Source: Effrenium voratum
Lineage: Eukaryota; Sar; Dinophyceae; Suessiales; Symbiodiniaceae
Direction: 5' to 3'
Assembly (NCBI GenBank): GCA_963377175.1
Contig: CAUJNA010000491.1
Coordinates: forward strand, 160,572 to 224,571
DNA: 64,000 bases
Shown: piece by piece, positions 43,609 through 54,000 of the stretch
Layout of the letters: each line of letters opens with the position of its first letter
How positions within the stretch are numbered: position 1 is the stretch's first letter
Program-made: the position numbers and the translations under genes
Notes under the pieces: model-generated
What the model was told of the DNA's origin: nothing
Databases searched by the model: none
Seen by the model: the letters and a program-made list of their open reading frames with translations, nothing else

Positions 43609-45847
43609 GACGATTCAGAGCCGCAAAACCGAGCCTCCCCAAGTGCTCCGCCACTTTTTGTATCCACCAGGTGCGCTTTGGACCCGGCCCGGAGCGCTGC
43701 GAAGTTAGTCCGCACCTTACCGCTAGTTCGTGCCAGAGAGCCCTTTTTCCAGTTCTCATCCAACACAGGATCAGCCAGGTAGTAAATTTGGAGTTTCCGC
43801 TGCAGGTGTTGCCAGAGAGCCGTTTTTCTTTTTTTCAAGTTCATCACACAAAGGATCAGGCAGGTTGCAAATTCGGAGGCTCGATGTGGGTCTTGGTGCA
43901 GTGTCACCCGAAGCTGGTCGGGTGTTGGGCTTGAGCTATGGCACTTTGCCAGGCCCGAAGCCGGCAGCCAGGCGTGCAGTTTTTCGCTCCAGTGATCTTG
44001 TTCCATTGGAGAGCAGAGTGCTTTCCCGTGGCAGAAGCTGTGGCAGACCAGCCGTGCAAGCAATGATGGTACGCTGGCGATACTCTAGCCGTTTTCTAGA
44101 GGAGTGTACCGTTTTGCTTTACGCCGACGTTGAAGTCACTAGCGCTTGAAAGCCAGGGCTGCAGCATCTACGAGAGTATCGCTTCCCATCGTGGACATCG
44201 ATGACGTAAGCTGGGCGTGTCTTGAAGCGTGTCGGTGGTCAGACGATCACCCGGACTGCTAAATGGTCTTCGTTCAGTTGAGCCGCACTGCCGTATCAGG
44301 CTTGTGCTTTTGCAGCTTTCTTACTTCATAGAACCAGTCAAGACAATGGGAGCACGGAAGTGCAGGCACATGTTCTTAAGAAGCCTACATCCAACAGGTG
44401 CGTACAAAGCTGGGAGTTAAGGGATGGGTGCACTTGCACTCGCGCACTCGCCAGGTGACCCGTGTGCCTTGGGAGGAGCTGGGGTGCTCTAGACCACCGT
44501 GGCCGAGGCATGGCTTCGGAAGGCGAGTTTGCCAGACGTGGGCACAACATGAACTCAGTTGCTGCAGTGTTGCTTTCGCGTTGCTGCAGCGTTCGCGAAA
44601 TGGAGATGCCTGCATGATGCGCATTTAATCATTTGCCGCGGCCATAGACAATGGCGCTGGTCTTGGTATCTCAGCTGCTTCAGACTTCAAGTTTTGCTCA
44701 GCGTCAACGGTATCTTGAAACACTCCGACTGATTTGCTGCTTCAAATCAGCTTTGCGGCACTTTTTGGGTTGGCAAGAAATCTTAAGCCACAATTTGTTG
44801 GTGCTCTTTCTGCTGTTTGAGAGCGAGAGCAGCCAGCCGATGCCAGCCGTCTCATTCTTTTGCAAGTGCCCAAATGGATTCCAGCACACAGGCAGCGCGC
44901 GCATGGGCCGAATTCTATCAGAACGAGTTTCTGATCTTTGTCGATCTCAGGGTGACCGCTTGAAGTAGGTTGAGTTTTGTCGAATGCGTCATGTTAATGG
45001 CCTTGTAGCGAGTTCTGCAAGTGGCGCTGTGTGGTATTCACAATGCAGGAGCCCGCAATCTCTTGAACCCAGGGAGGGGAATGCGAAGGACGCATTGAGG
45101 TCACGCTACGCCTGCAGACGTCGAGGTTGACCAGCCCCCTGGGACAAATGAAAATATTTTCAGTAGTGATAGATTCCCTCTAAAGCCAAGGGAAATATAC
45201 AATATTCTTAATCAATTGGAAGAAACCAAACTAAACCAAACCAAACCAAGCAAGCAAACGAGCAAGCAAGCAAATGTTGGTGGGCTTAAAAGCTGGCGCA
45301 TGGGAATCCCAAAGCCTCACGCTGCCGGCTCCATGTAAAGGCCCCTCGTAATATGGGTGTCTGCCCCCAACACGACTTCCTCGATTCATCCCGAAGCCGC
45401 CGCGGCTCTGGCCGGGCGTGCGCCACCGAGCAACGAAGCGCCACAGCAGCAATGAGGTCAATGAACAGTCATGTGGTAGATGGTCCGACTTTCGCTGGTT
45501 GCTCCGCAAAATGTTTGAATCCCTTCGGTGCTTATGGACCTTCCAGGTTTGCTCGCAGATGTGTGCATGAGCCAAGGTTTGAGGAGCCATGGAGGATCCT
45601 TTGGTTGTGGCCAGGCGTGGCGAAGGGCACTGCGCCTGTTTTTTTTTTTGAAACCCATGGGTCCACAGCAGCAATCCGCCTGTGCGATGGTAATTGTACG
45701 GCCAGCCCCTGAGGTTTGCCGGCGCCCGGAACCAACGCCCCAACACCAAGACCCGGAGATCACGAAGCTCCGACCCGCCTGAAGCATTTTGTCTGCGCTG
45801 CCACTGCTGTTACTTTGTCACGATTCGTAAAGCCAAGCGCAGCTAAA
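43609..45847. other. No supported gene
   Basis: Apart from a short AAACCAAACCAAGCAAGCAAG run near 45230-45270 and a poly-T tract near 45642 nothing is recognised. Confidence 0.3.
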
Positions 45848-46270
45848 CCATAAAAACCCTAAACCTAACCCTAAAAACCCTAAACCTAAACACTGAAAGC
45901 CCTAAACCTAAGCCTAAAAACCCTAAACCTAAACCCTAAAAACCAAACCTAAACTTCAACAACCCTAAACCTAACCCTAAAAACCCTAAACCTAAACACT
46001 GAAAGCCCTAAACCTAAGCCCTAAAAACCCTAAACCTAAAAACCCTAAACCTAAACCCTAAAAACCCTAAACCTGAACCCTAAAAACCCTAAACCTAAGC
46101 CCCAAAAATTCTACACCTAAAAACCCTAAACCTAAACCCTAAAAACCTAAAACCTAAACCCTAAAGACCCTAAACCTAAATCCCAACAACCGTAAAACCC
46201 TAAACCTAAACCCTAAAAACCATAAAGCCCCAAACCGAAACCTAAACCCTAAACCTAAAACCCTGAACCT
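45848..46270. repeat. Interstitial telomere-like (CCCTAAA)n array
   Basis: About 420 bp of degenerate CCCTAAA, CCTAAA and CCCTAAAAA units with the C-rich strand on top. TTTAGGG is the usual telomere repeat of plants, many algae and dinoflagellates. The units vary in length and carry substitutions, so this is an old internal array and not a functional end. Confidence 0.9.
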
Positions 46271-46856
46271 GCCTGCCACCCACGCCCTCGCGGTACCACG
46301 GCCCTACGTTCTGAAGAGAACGGAGGTCACCACGTGTCAAATATGGCTGCACGAGTTCTGCTACTTGACTAGTAAAGGGTGCCATACTTGAACCACGTGC
46401 TGCAGGAACTCGAGTCACCTGGGCACGGGCAGGACAAGCGTGGATTAGGGGGTGACGGCAAACCTCGGGGGCTGTGGGTAATTGTAGCAAGATCCATGCC
46501 ATGCAGAAGCCAGTTCTAGCGCATTGCCCAGTGCGAGGGCATGCAGGTGAAAAATTGGTGAGACATGGGACATTTGTACAAGAGCTACATCCATCCGGCG
46601 AGTTGTTCCTCACACGGATGTTGATCGGGCGCATTGTGCATGTTCGCTTGAGCCCTTTGCCAGGGCGATGTTGGCGCCCGAGAGCAAGGCAGAGGCGCTG
46701 GAGATGGCAAGAAAAACATAATAACAATTACATTAACTATGAATCCCCCGGCTTCAGGCCAAGGCCGGCATCAAGCTTTTTGTGGATTGATTTTTGGTAA
46801 AGCTTGGCCTTAGTCCTTAGCTGGTGCCACAGTAAGTTCGTGCTTGTGCTGCACAA

Positions 46857-46962
46857 CATGTGGCTGCTCAAAACTCAAGAGCTAGGGCAAACCGCAGGTT
46901 TTAGTCTTTGGTTCCATTTAACGAGGTGCCATTTGGTACATGTTTTTGAGCCACAGCCATGC
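46857..46962 (+). mobile_element. Family-2 MITE, type c
   Basis: Ends CATGTGGCTGCTCAAAA and TTTTTGAGCCACAGCCATG. Interior ACCGCAGGTTTTAGTCTTTG. Confidence 0.6.
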
Positions 46963-47087
46963 AGCTCAATGCACTTCGGTTGGAGCCAGGAGGCCATGCG
47001 GGTGGCCATGATGCCTTGGCTCACCTTCATGGCAGCTGGCTGGCTCTTCCTCTACTGTCCCTCGGGCAGAAAACCCGTGGGCCCAAA

Positions 47088-47270
47088 TTGGCTGTGGTTG
47101 TCAAAACCGTTTTGGCATCCCATTTTGGTTGGTAGGTGAATTCACCCATGTTAGAGCCTATTTTAATGGTTGGATTGGGATGTTCACTGGGGGTACCCAA
47201 TTCAGCATGGCCGAGTATGGCAATCCCTTCGAGCAGAATGACTTGAGAATTGCAGAGAAACACCCGACGT
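47088..47270 (+). mobile_element. Family-2 MITE, right end replaced by duplicated segment
   Basis: Left end TGGCTGTGGTTGTCAAAACC, through GGGATGTTCACTGGGGGTAC, then directly into the CCCAATTCAGCATGGCCGAG segment also found at 38990-39067. The right terminal repeat of the MITE is missing. Confidence 0.6.
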
Positions 47271-47290
47271 ACCTGCCAGCATTCCACTGA

Positions 47291-47398
47291 TTTGGCTGTG
47301 GGTCAAGAATACGTACCCAAAATGGTACCCTAGTAAATGGAAACAAGGGCTAATACCTGCGGTCCCCTGGTGGATTCATTTTGACCCATACCCATTTG
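47291..47398 (-). mobile_element. Family-2 MITE, type c, reversed
   Basis: Ends TTTGGCTGTGGGTCAAGA and TTTTGACCCATACCCATTTG. It lies just 20 bp after the previous element. Confidence 0.6.
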
Positions 47399-48582
47399 TA
47401 GCAACTATGCCGCCTGCTTGACACATCCTCGGCAAATCCCGTGTTGTTGTGCGGCACCCCCACCGAGGCTATGAGCATCTACCCAGCTTTGTAGTCGTGC
47501 TGCTCTGTACCTGGGCGCTGATGTGCCTTTGCACACTGCTGGCAATGCAGAGGCCCAAGGCTGGCCGAGTCGAGCTTGTCACTTAGGCAAGGGGCCAGTA
47601 TGGAAGAGCGCATCCCTCTTTCGGATAAAAGAACAAGAAAAAAAGCGAGAAAGACGACAGCGGTCTCTGCAACTTTACCGTGTAAAGTTTAAAACTTGTG
47701 ATTGGCAGACAATTTGTTTGTTTCTGAAGGCACTTAAACTACACCGATCAGTGCAACTTATACCGTGTAAGGTTGAAAACTTACGGCGAATCACGTGATA
47801 GCATCCTACTTTCAGACCCATGTGTTTCTCTTACTCGCAAACTCAAAAGTAAAGATGCCTCACTGTTTGCTTTGCAGTCGCTGACCTGCTTTGTTGCATG
47901 GTCAGGACGTGACACCCAGTGTTGCACAATACACCATCCTGAACCGCCCGTGGGCTCTGGCCTACAAGCCAAGATTTTCACGCTTGCAGCCAAGTAGCCA
48001 GTGCAAGTTCTGCAGGATATCCTAAGCTGCCTACTGTTTGTCAGCCTAAGACGGGAAGGCGGCGGCAGCGGCAATTGACAGGAAGCACGGCCTGGTGGTC
48101 GTGCTGAGCTGCTTGGCTTCCAATGGTGACGAGTTTTCAAGGGGTTGAGGCATCTTCGATGCAGACCAGAAAGCCCTTCTGTTGGCTGAGGCCTCGTGTC
48201 GTTGCTTGCTGGGGCCCCTGCCTCAGAGAGCAGCACTCGAAGGTCTCGTTTCTCGGAAGCTCGGATCCAGGGTCCGCGTTTGAGGCTCCCGTCGCTAGTG
48301 CAGCCCGACCCTTGCAACTCTGATCCCTTCTATTCAGCTTTTTTTTGCTTGGACAAGACATCGAAGTGCGGAGACTCGGCGGTGACTGTGAAGCTGAGAT
48401 CTTCATGGGCCAATGGAACTACAGCCGTTCTGCTGGGGTCCGGCGGCCCAGACACGACCAAAAAGGCACAGTCGGACTTGGGAGGGAGGGAGGCGTTCTT
48501 TGGGGCATTCAAAGATCCAGGGCGGGACAGCGGTCAAGCGGTCCAGGCACAGGGGGGCTTTGGACTTTGGATTTCGAAAAAT
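47399..48582. other. No supported gene
   Basis: Nothing recognised; a near-repeat of ACCGTGTAAAGTT / ACCGTGTAAGGTT lies at about 47679 and 47763. Confidence 0.3.
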
Positions 48583-48714
48583 TGATCTGCGCAGACACGG
48601 ATTCTTCTTGCCACCTTTTGCGGACAATTGCTCGACCCCCTCGTAGTTCCTTTTTGAGAAAGTCACCCATTTTCTCAGAAAAGGCGGCGAAAAGACCCCC
48701 CTGTCTGCGCAGAT
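48583..48714. mobile_element. Inverted-repeat element related to the 239-bp satellite
   Basis: Terminal repeats GATCTGCGCAGACACGG and CCTGTCTGCGCAGATC frame a 132-bp element. Its centre (CCTCGTAGTTCCTTTTTGAG ... TTTTCTCAGAAAAGGCGGC) matches, with divergence, a block of the satellite unit at 7433-8914. Confidence 0.6.
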
Positions 48715-48960
48715 CCATGCCACAGTGCTACATTTCAGAGTCTTCAGCTGTCAGGTGGCTGACTACTGGGCTGTAGGCCAGCTCCCTGGCGCGGCCACGG
48801 ATGGTTTCACCCCGTGCGTTCCAACAGCATGTCTGTGTTTCTGGCCTTTTGGGGGGCCTCTTTTGGTTTGAAAGGGAGACCAAGAGAACACAAAGAGTCA
48901 GACCAATCCATTCCACACGGGTTTCTGCTTTTTGGCTCCATTTCACGGGGTTTGCAGGTG

Positions 48961-49195
48961 CTTTTTGGGTTCTGCGTCGAGCAAAGGCCGGCACCAGCAC
49001 TACAGCGAAGTGGCGCCTGCCGAGCCGGCGGCGGCGCACCGGGACGCGGCGGCGCTGGGTTTCGAGAAGGGCAGCAGGACGGGAGACCTGGGCCGTGGCA
49101 AGTGCTGGGCCTATGGCAGGCATCTCAAAAGAGTCACTCGCTCAAAGCCGATTCGGGTAGATGATCCGGTTAGTAAGGGACGAAACCAACCATAA
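48961..49195 (+). CDS. Possible host exon running into a MITE
   Basis: The frame reads SKGRHQHYSEVAPAEPAAAH, then an Ala/Gly-rich stretch with G/C-ending codons to about 49130, and stays open through the start of the family-1 MITE to TGA at 49193-49195. The codon bias in 48990-49130 suggests a host exon. Neither boundary is certain and no family is recognised. Confidence 0.25.
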
Positions 49196-49230
49196 ATAGG
49201 TGCGGATATCCGTCTTAATTCTTTACATGG
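49140..49230 (+). mobile_element. Family-1 MITE, right end missing
   Basis: CTCAAAGCCGATTCGGGTAG, then GTTAGTAAGGGACGA and GCGGATATCCG. It runs directly into the next element at about 49228. Confidence 0.5.
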
Positions 49231-49353
49231 AGGACGTCCTGCACCGGTTTGAAACCATGAGAAACCATTCCTGGTTCGTATTTAATTACAGGGGGAATCA
49301 TCGTTGTAGGGCGTCTTGGGGTGCTTTTGGGGGATTTCGTCCATCCACAGTAT
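49225..49353 (-). mobile_element. Tc1/mariner-type MITE, reversed and diverged
   Basis: The right end GGATTTCGTCCATCCACAGTA matches the terminal repeat of 21056-21180. The left end TACATGGAGGACGTCCTGCACC is its diverged complement. Confidence 0.55.
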
Positions 49354-49745
49354 TTCGGGCATCCCAAAAGAGGTCGAGGTTTCCAATTCCCTGATTTCTG
49401 GTCACAGCTTTGGGAGGGACCTTGGGCCAAGAGGCACTGGGCGGCAGCATACGTCCTTGAACGCATATTTTCGTGTCTCAGGGAGAGCTAGTCCTCCGCC
49501 AGATTTACAGCTTTGCACGGGACTTGGTTGAGCTCATGGGGCTGAGCAATCTTTCTCTTGCCTCAATGCTTAAGTTGAAGCCGGCCTTGAATCAGGCTGG
49601 CGGACTTTTCTAGCCTACAAGTAGGGGTCCTGAAGTCTGTCTTGGTCAGCACGTTCGGCTCCTGCTGTGCCAGGCCCGATGCCCGCATGACCGCAGCGTA
49701 CACTGGCTGGGGCCAGTGCGAGCCTAAAGCAGAACTCCGCGCGTT

Positions 49746-49850
49746 TGGCTGTGGTCAAAACCCTGAACCCCTGGTGAGCATCAAAATAGGTGGCACATGG
49801 GTGTTCATCCGCCCCAAAATGGAGCCATAGGTTATGACCCATGGCCATTT
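49746..49850 (-). mobile_element. Family-2 MITE, type b, reversed
   Basis: Ends TGGCTGTGGTCAAAACC and TATGACCCATGGCCATT. The interior is nearly the same as 29926-30033. Confidence 0.65.
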
Positions 49851-50486
49851 GCTTTGCCCAGGTCAGATTCTTCCAAAGATCTTATGCGATTGATAGTGCA
49901 GTTTTTGGCTGTTCCCCCCACAATTGCTTCCGCAGCCATTGCAAAGACGGCATGCCTTAAACCCATCTTAAACCCTTCCTGCGGCAGAATCACCATACTA
50001 TTGCTCGAGACTGCCATACCAGCGGAATGGCTGCAGAAGCAGCGTTCCTAATTCCATGCAAGACTCCACACATGCAGCTGTGCTTGGAACTAGACGGCAA
50101 GTGCCACAGCTTGTTGATGTCTTTTCCGTGCGTGGCAAGTTTCCTAGCCCAAAGAATCTCTCCGAGTGACTGAAGAAAATGGACCCCTTCCTCTGATACC
50201 GAAGTGGGATTCCCATCCCCAGAAAACGACCCCTGAATCGAAATCCAACCACCTCTCCTCGTGCTGGAAAATGACAATACCGCCTCTTTTGTTTTTTGCG
50301 GAACAAATGAAGCAACCACACAGCAGAACGTGGCACCTGCGCTCAGTTTTCACCTGGGTTGCAATGGACCATGGCGAACTCGGGTTTTTTGGGCCCCGCT
50401 CGCACGACGAGTTTCCGCGGCTTGAAGGGCCGGACCTGGACCAGCGACTTGGGCTTTCAGCCAAGGGGGACATGTGGGCTCGCTCA
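49851..50486. other. No supported gene
   Basis: Short frames only; nothing recognised. Confidence 0.3.
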
Positions 50487-52510
50487 AAACCGATTCGGGT
50501 AGATGATCCGGTTAAGGGACGATCCCGACCAGAAATGGCTGCGGATATCCGCCTTCTTAATTCTTGAAGCATGGTTCTGGGATGACGACCATGTTAATAC
50601 CGGGTTTTGATTGTGGCTCATGTGGGTGTGCCTTTTTTGGGGGGCGCTCCTTTTGGAGGTGGGCGTGGGTCAAAATGAAACCACCGGAAGCCTTTCCAGA
50701 TGTTCGTCCTGGTTTCCATTTTGCAGGGTTCCATGTTGCGTACCTAGTTTTTGACCCACACCCAGGTAGTTTCAAACTTAAATCAAGGGCAACCCATCCA
50801 TTTTGCAGCCTTCTCCCATTCTGGGACGAACCGATTTGGAGCTATTCCCTGCACCGTTTGGTCAGCCATGGCCGGGAAGCGTGCGTGACATGGAAACTGT
50901 GAACACGGCCAATGTCGATGCTTCATGTAATGATGATCAGCATACCCGTTACACCCAATACCCTCTTTTTTTAGGGTATCCTATCAACCCTCTACCAAAA
51001 GGAAGGGCATTTACCAGGGAAACACAAGATTTCCAAAAAATACCCTGAAAAGAGTGGGTATTTGGAGTAGGGGTATGGGGAAGCTGTCGTACAGACACTT
51101 GCACAACAGGAAGAACAAGTCGTGTCACCTGACTGGCAACTGTTCATGAGAGCCACAATCAAAACCTGTGTAGATGAAGGTTAGTAAGGGACAATCCCAA
51201 CCATAAATAGCTGCATATATCCGCCTTCTTAATTCTTGAAGCATGGTTCTGGGATTACGACCATGTTAATACCGGGTTTTGATTGTGGCTCATGTGGGTG
51301 TGTCTTTTTTGGGGGGCGCTCCTTTTGGAGGTGGGCGTGGGTCAAAATGAAACCAGCGGAAGCCTTTCCAGATGTTCGTCCTGGTTTCCATTTAGCAGGG
51401 TTCCATGTTGCGTACCTAGTTTTTGACCCACACCCAGGTAGTTTCAAACTTAAATCAAGGGCAACCCATCCATTTTGCAGCCTTCTCCCATTCTGGGACG
51501 AACCGATTTGGAGCTATTCCCTGCACCGTTTGGTCAGCCATGGCCGGGAAGCGTGCGTGACATGGAAACTGTGAACACGGCCAATGTCGATGCTTCATGT
51601 AATGATGATCAGCATACCCGTTACACCCAATACCCTCTTTTTTTAGGGTATCCTATCAACCCTCTACCAAAAGGAAGGGCATTTACCAGGGAAACACAAG
51701 ATTTCCAAAAAATACCCTGAAAAGAGTGGGTATTTGGAGTAGGGGTATGGGGAAGCTGTCGTACAGACACTTGCACAACAGGAAGAACAAGTCGTGTCAC
51801 CTCACTGGCGACTGTTCATGAGAGCCACAATCAAAACCTGTGTAGATGAAGGTTAGTAAGGGACAATCCCAACCATAAATAGCTGCATATATCCGCCTTC
51901 TTAATTCTTGAAGCATGGTTCTGGGATTACGACCATGTTAATACCGGGTTTTGATTGTGGCTCATGTGGGTGTGTCTTTTTTGGGGGGGCGCTCCTTTTG
52001 GAGGTGGGCGTGGGTCAAAATGAAACCAGCGGAAGCCTTTCCAGATGTTCGTCCTGGTTTCCATTTAGCAGGGTTCCATGTTGCGTACCTAGTTTTTGAT
52101 CCACACCCAGGTAGTTTCAAACTTAAATCAAGGGCAACCCATCCATTTTGCAGCCTTCTCCCATTCTGGGACGAACCGATTTGGAGCTATTCCCTGCACC
52201 GTTTGGTCAGCCATGGCCGGGAAGCGTGCGTGACATGGAAACTGTGAACACGGCCAATGTCGATGCTTCATGTAATGATGATCAGCATACCCGTTACACC
52301 CAATACCCTCTTTTTTTAGGGTATCCTATCAACCCTCTACCAAAAGGAAGGGCATTTACCAGGGAAACACAAGATTTCCAAAAAATACCCTGAAAAGAGT
52401 GGGTATTTGGAGTAGGGGTATGGGGAAGCTGTCGTACAGACACTTGCACAACAGGAAGAACAAGTCGTGTCACCTCACTGGCGACTGTTCATGAGAGCCA
52501 CAATCAAAAC
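50487..52510 (+). repeat. 672-bp composite tandem repeat, three units
   Basis: ATGGTTCTGGGAT recurs at 50571, 51243 and 51915: exactly 672 bp apart. Each unit is built from a family-1 MITE of about 142 bp (for example 51150-51291), a family-2 type-c MITE of about 108 bp (50659-50766, 51331-51438, 52004-52111), and a CCCCTACT-type MITE (about 50943-51076 and equivalents), with identical spacers. Units 2 and 3 are nearly identical; unit 1 differs in its first MITE. The start of a fourth unit at 52495 is cut by the LINE insertion and resumes at 63243. Confidence 0.93.
52496..52510. repeat. LINE target site duplication (left)
   Basis: AGCCACAATCAAAAC, repeated exactly at 63243-63257. The target is the terminal inverted repeat of a family-1 MITE. 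Confidence 0.9.
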
Positions 52511-52747
52511 AGCTGTTTCAGCCTCAAGCCTTCCCGCGGTGACAGCTGTTAGCTGTTCGGTAGGACCTGACCCCTCCTTGGTCATGGCCCCATCACCCGG
52601 ACAGTTACAGATTTGGGGACGGGGGTTGATGTTGGCCTTTCTGGTCAACTTTCTCATGTTTTCCATATCCTTTGGAGATGTAGATGGGGGGGTTCAGGAG
52701 GAATCCCGAGTTGGCGGTGACTATTTTTTGTTGGTCTGTTTTCAAAG

Positions 52748-53791
52748 ATGTTCTTGGTGGTTTGGAATGGTATTTGTATCTCTCCTGGTAAAGCAGCTTA
52801 TTGGATCTCCCTCATTTGGAGCAGAGTGAGGATCAATAAGGACTGCAGAGATGAATTGGTGCTATTTGGTATCTATGATTATTGCTGGGTATTGGTATGT
52901 ATTCTTCTTCGAGAGCGACCTATTGATGCGGTCTTCGAGTACCTCGTCATTGGTGCCATTGGTATTCTCTATTTGTCCATATGCCGATTTCTTCGTGGAG
53001 GAGCTGCAGTATTGGACTATCTATTTGTGATTATTCTTCGTGAATTGGATGAGATACAGGCCGGGTGTCGTATTTGGGTGCAAGGGAGATGTCGGCTGAC
53101 CCCTTGGATACCCTTTCGGCTCCCTATTTTTGTGATGTTATGGGTGTTATGTACCCTCGCCCTGGATTGGTTTATTCATGGAAATGTTCCTTGCAACGAG
53201 CCCCCCGGATATGCAGTGATCATTTATCTGGGACATGCAGAACCGCTGTTTCCTTCATATGGCTCAACCAGATTGAATGTGAGTCCTGGCCCCTCGGTGG
53301 GCCTCGGCCATGGAAGCTGCCTTGGAGGCGTGAGACTTCTGCTTGGCTGGATGGGCGTGGCCTTATTCTTTTGGGGATGGATTCAGGTGGTATTCCGTCT
53401 CTGGGAGCTTCTTGGCCGAGTTTGCAGTATAAGAGGTATAGAAGATGAGCAGCTTGGCGGGTTGGACATTGACCTGGACAAGTTTGGACGTGATTTGGAA
53501 GGCCCTTTGGCGACGTATGGCTCAGTGAAAGGGAAAACCTTGAACAATGCTGGGCGCGGCAACTGTTTTTGGTACGCTGTGAGCCAACTTCGTTTTGGGC
53601 ATGCCAGGAGCTGGAGGAGGACCAAAAGGCAAGTGCTCATGGAGGCCAATCAGGTAACCAAGGAGAAGCACAAAGCAGGTGGTAAATGGGCTGATGAAGA
53701 GGCTACTCAGGCTACTGCCAATTTTCTTCGCCAAGAAATTTGGGTGGTCAACGTGAGTGGTAAGTGCAACTTGTCCGCGGACAAGTGGTGA
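52748..53791 (+). CDS. LINE ORF: membrane segments and OTU domain (N part)
   Basis: The ATG at 52748 is in frame, but an alternative start MAPSPGQLQIWG at 52584 lies in another frame and leads into the same hydrophobic region, so the true start is probably 52584 with a shift near 52760. About five hydrophobic segments follow (for example YLVIGAIGILYLSICRF, FVMLWVLCTLALDWF, GWMGVALFFWGWIQVVF), predicting a membrane-anchored N-terminus. The OTU-like nucleophile motif is GRGNCFWYAVSQL with Cys at 53564-53566; the usual DGNC is RGNC here. The domain's catalytic His (SDHFEAIR, His at 53854-53856) is in the next frame (53764-54000), so a shift lies near 53770. OTU proteins remove ubiquitin; the role in this element is unknown. 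Confidence 0.7.
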   Translation: MFLVVWNGICISPGKAAYWISLIWSRVRINKDCRDELVLFGIYDYCWVLVCILLRERPIDAVFEYLVIGAIGILYLSICRFLRGGAAVLDYLFVIILRELDEIQAGCRIWVQGRCRLTPWIPFRLPIFVMLWVLCTLALDWFIHGNVPCNEPPGYAVIIYLGHAEPLFPSYGSTRLNVSPGPSVGLGHGSCLGGVRLLLGWMGVALFFWGWIQVVFRLWELLGRVCSIRGIEDEQLGGLDIDLDKFGRDLEGPLATYGSVKGKTLNNAGRGNCFWYAVSQLRFGHARSWRRTKRQVLMEANQVTKEKHKAGGKWADEEATQATANFLRQEIWVVNVSGKCNLSADKW

Positions 53792-54000
53792 GGTTTTTGC
53801 CCACAACCCAGGATCAGGAGATCAAGCCATTGGTGCTCAGGCTCTGGAGCGACCACTTTGAGGCCATCCGGGTGAACAGCTTTTGGCTTGAAAATCGCGA
53901 GGTTTCATGGGAAGCCTACAAGAGATCGCCTCTTGACTTGTGTGTCCCTTGTTTCGAGCTTGGAGATATGGAAGATGGCGGAGGCACGAATCCTTGTTGA
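53764..54000 (+). CDS. LINE ORF: OTU domain C part
   Basis: Continues the OTU fold in a shifted frame: VVRFLPTTQDQEIKPLVLRL, then WSDHFEAIRV with the candidate catalytic His, then a Cys pair (CVPC). It closes with TGA 53998-54000. The same frame stays coherent after the stop (DLCGGGKGHKKG) and leads into the Tpt1-like domain, so the TGA looks like a mutation or readthrough point. Confidence 0.6.
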   Translation: MQLVRGQVVRFLPTTQDQEIKPLVLRLWSDHFEAIRVNSFWLENREVSWEAYKRSPLDLCVPCFELGDMEDGGGTNPC

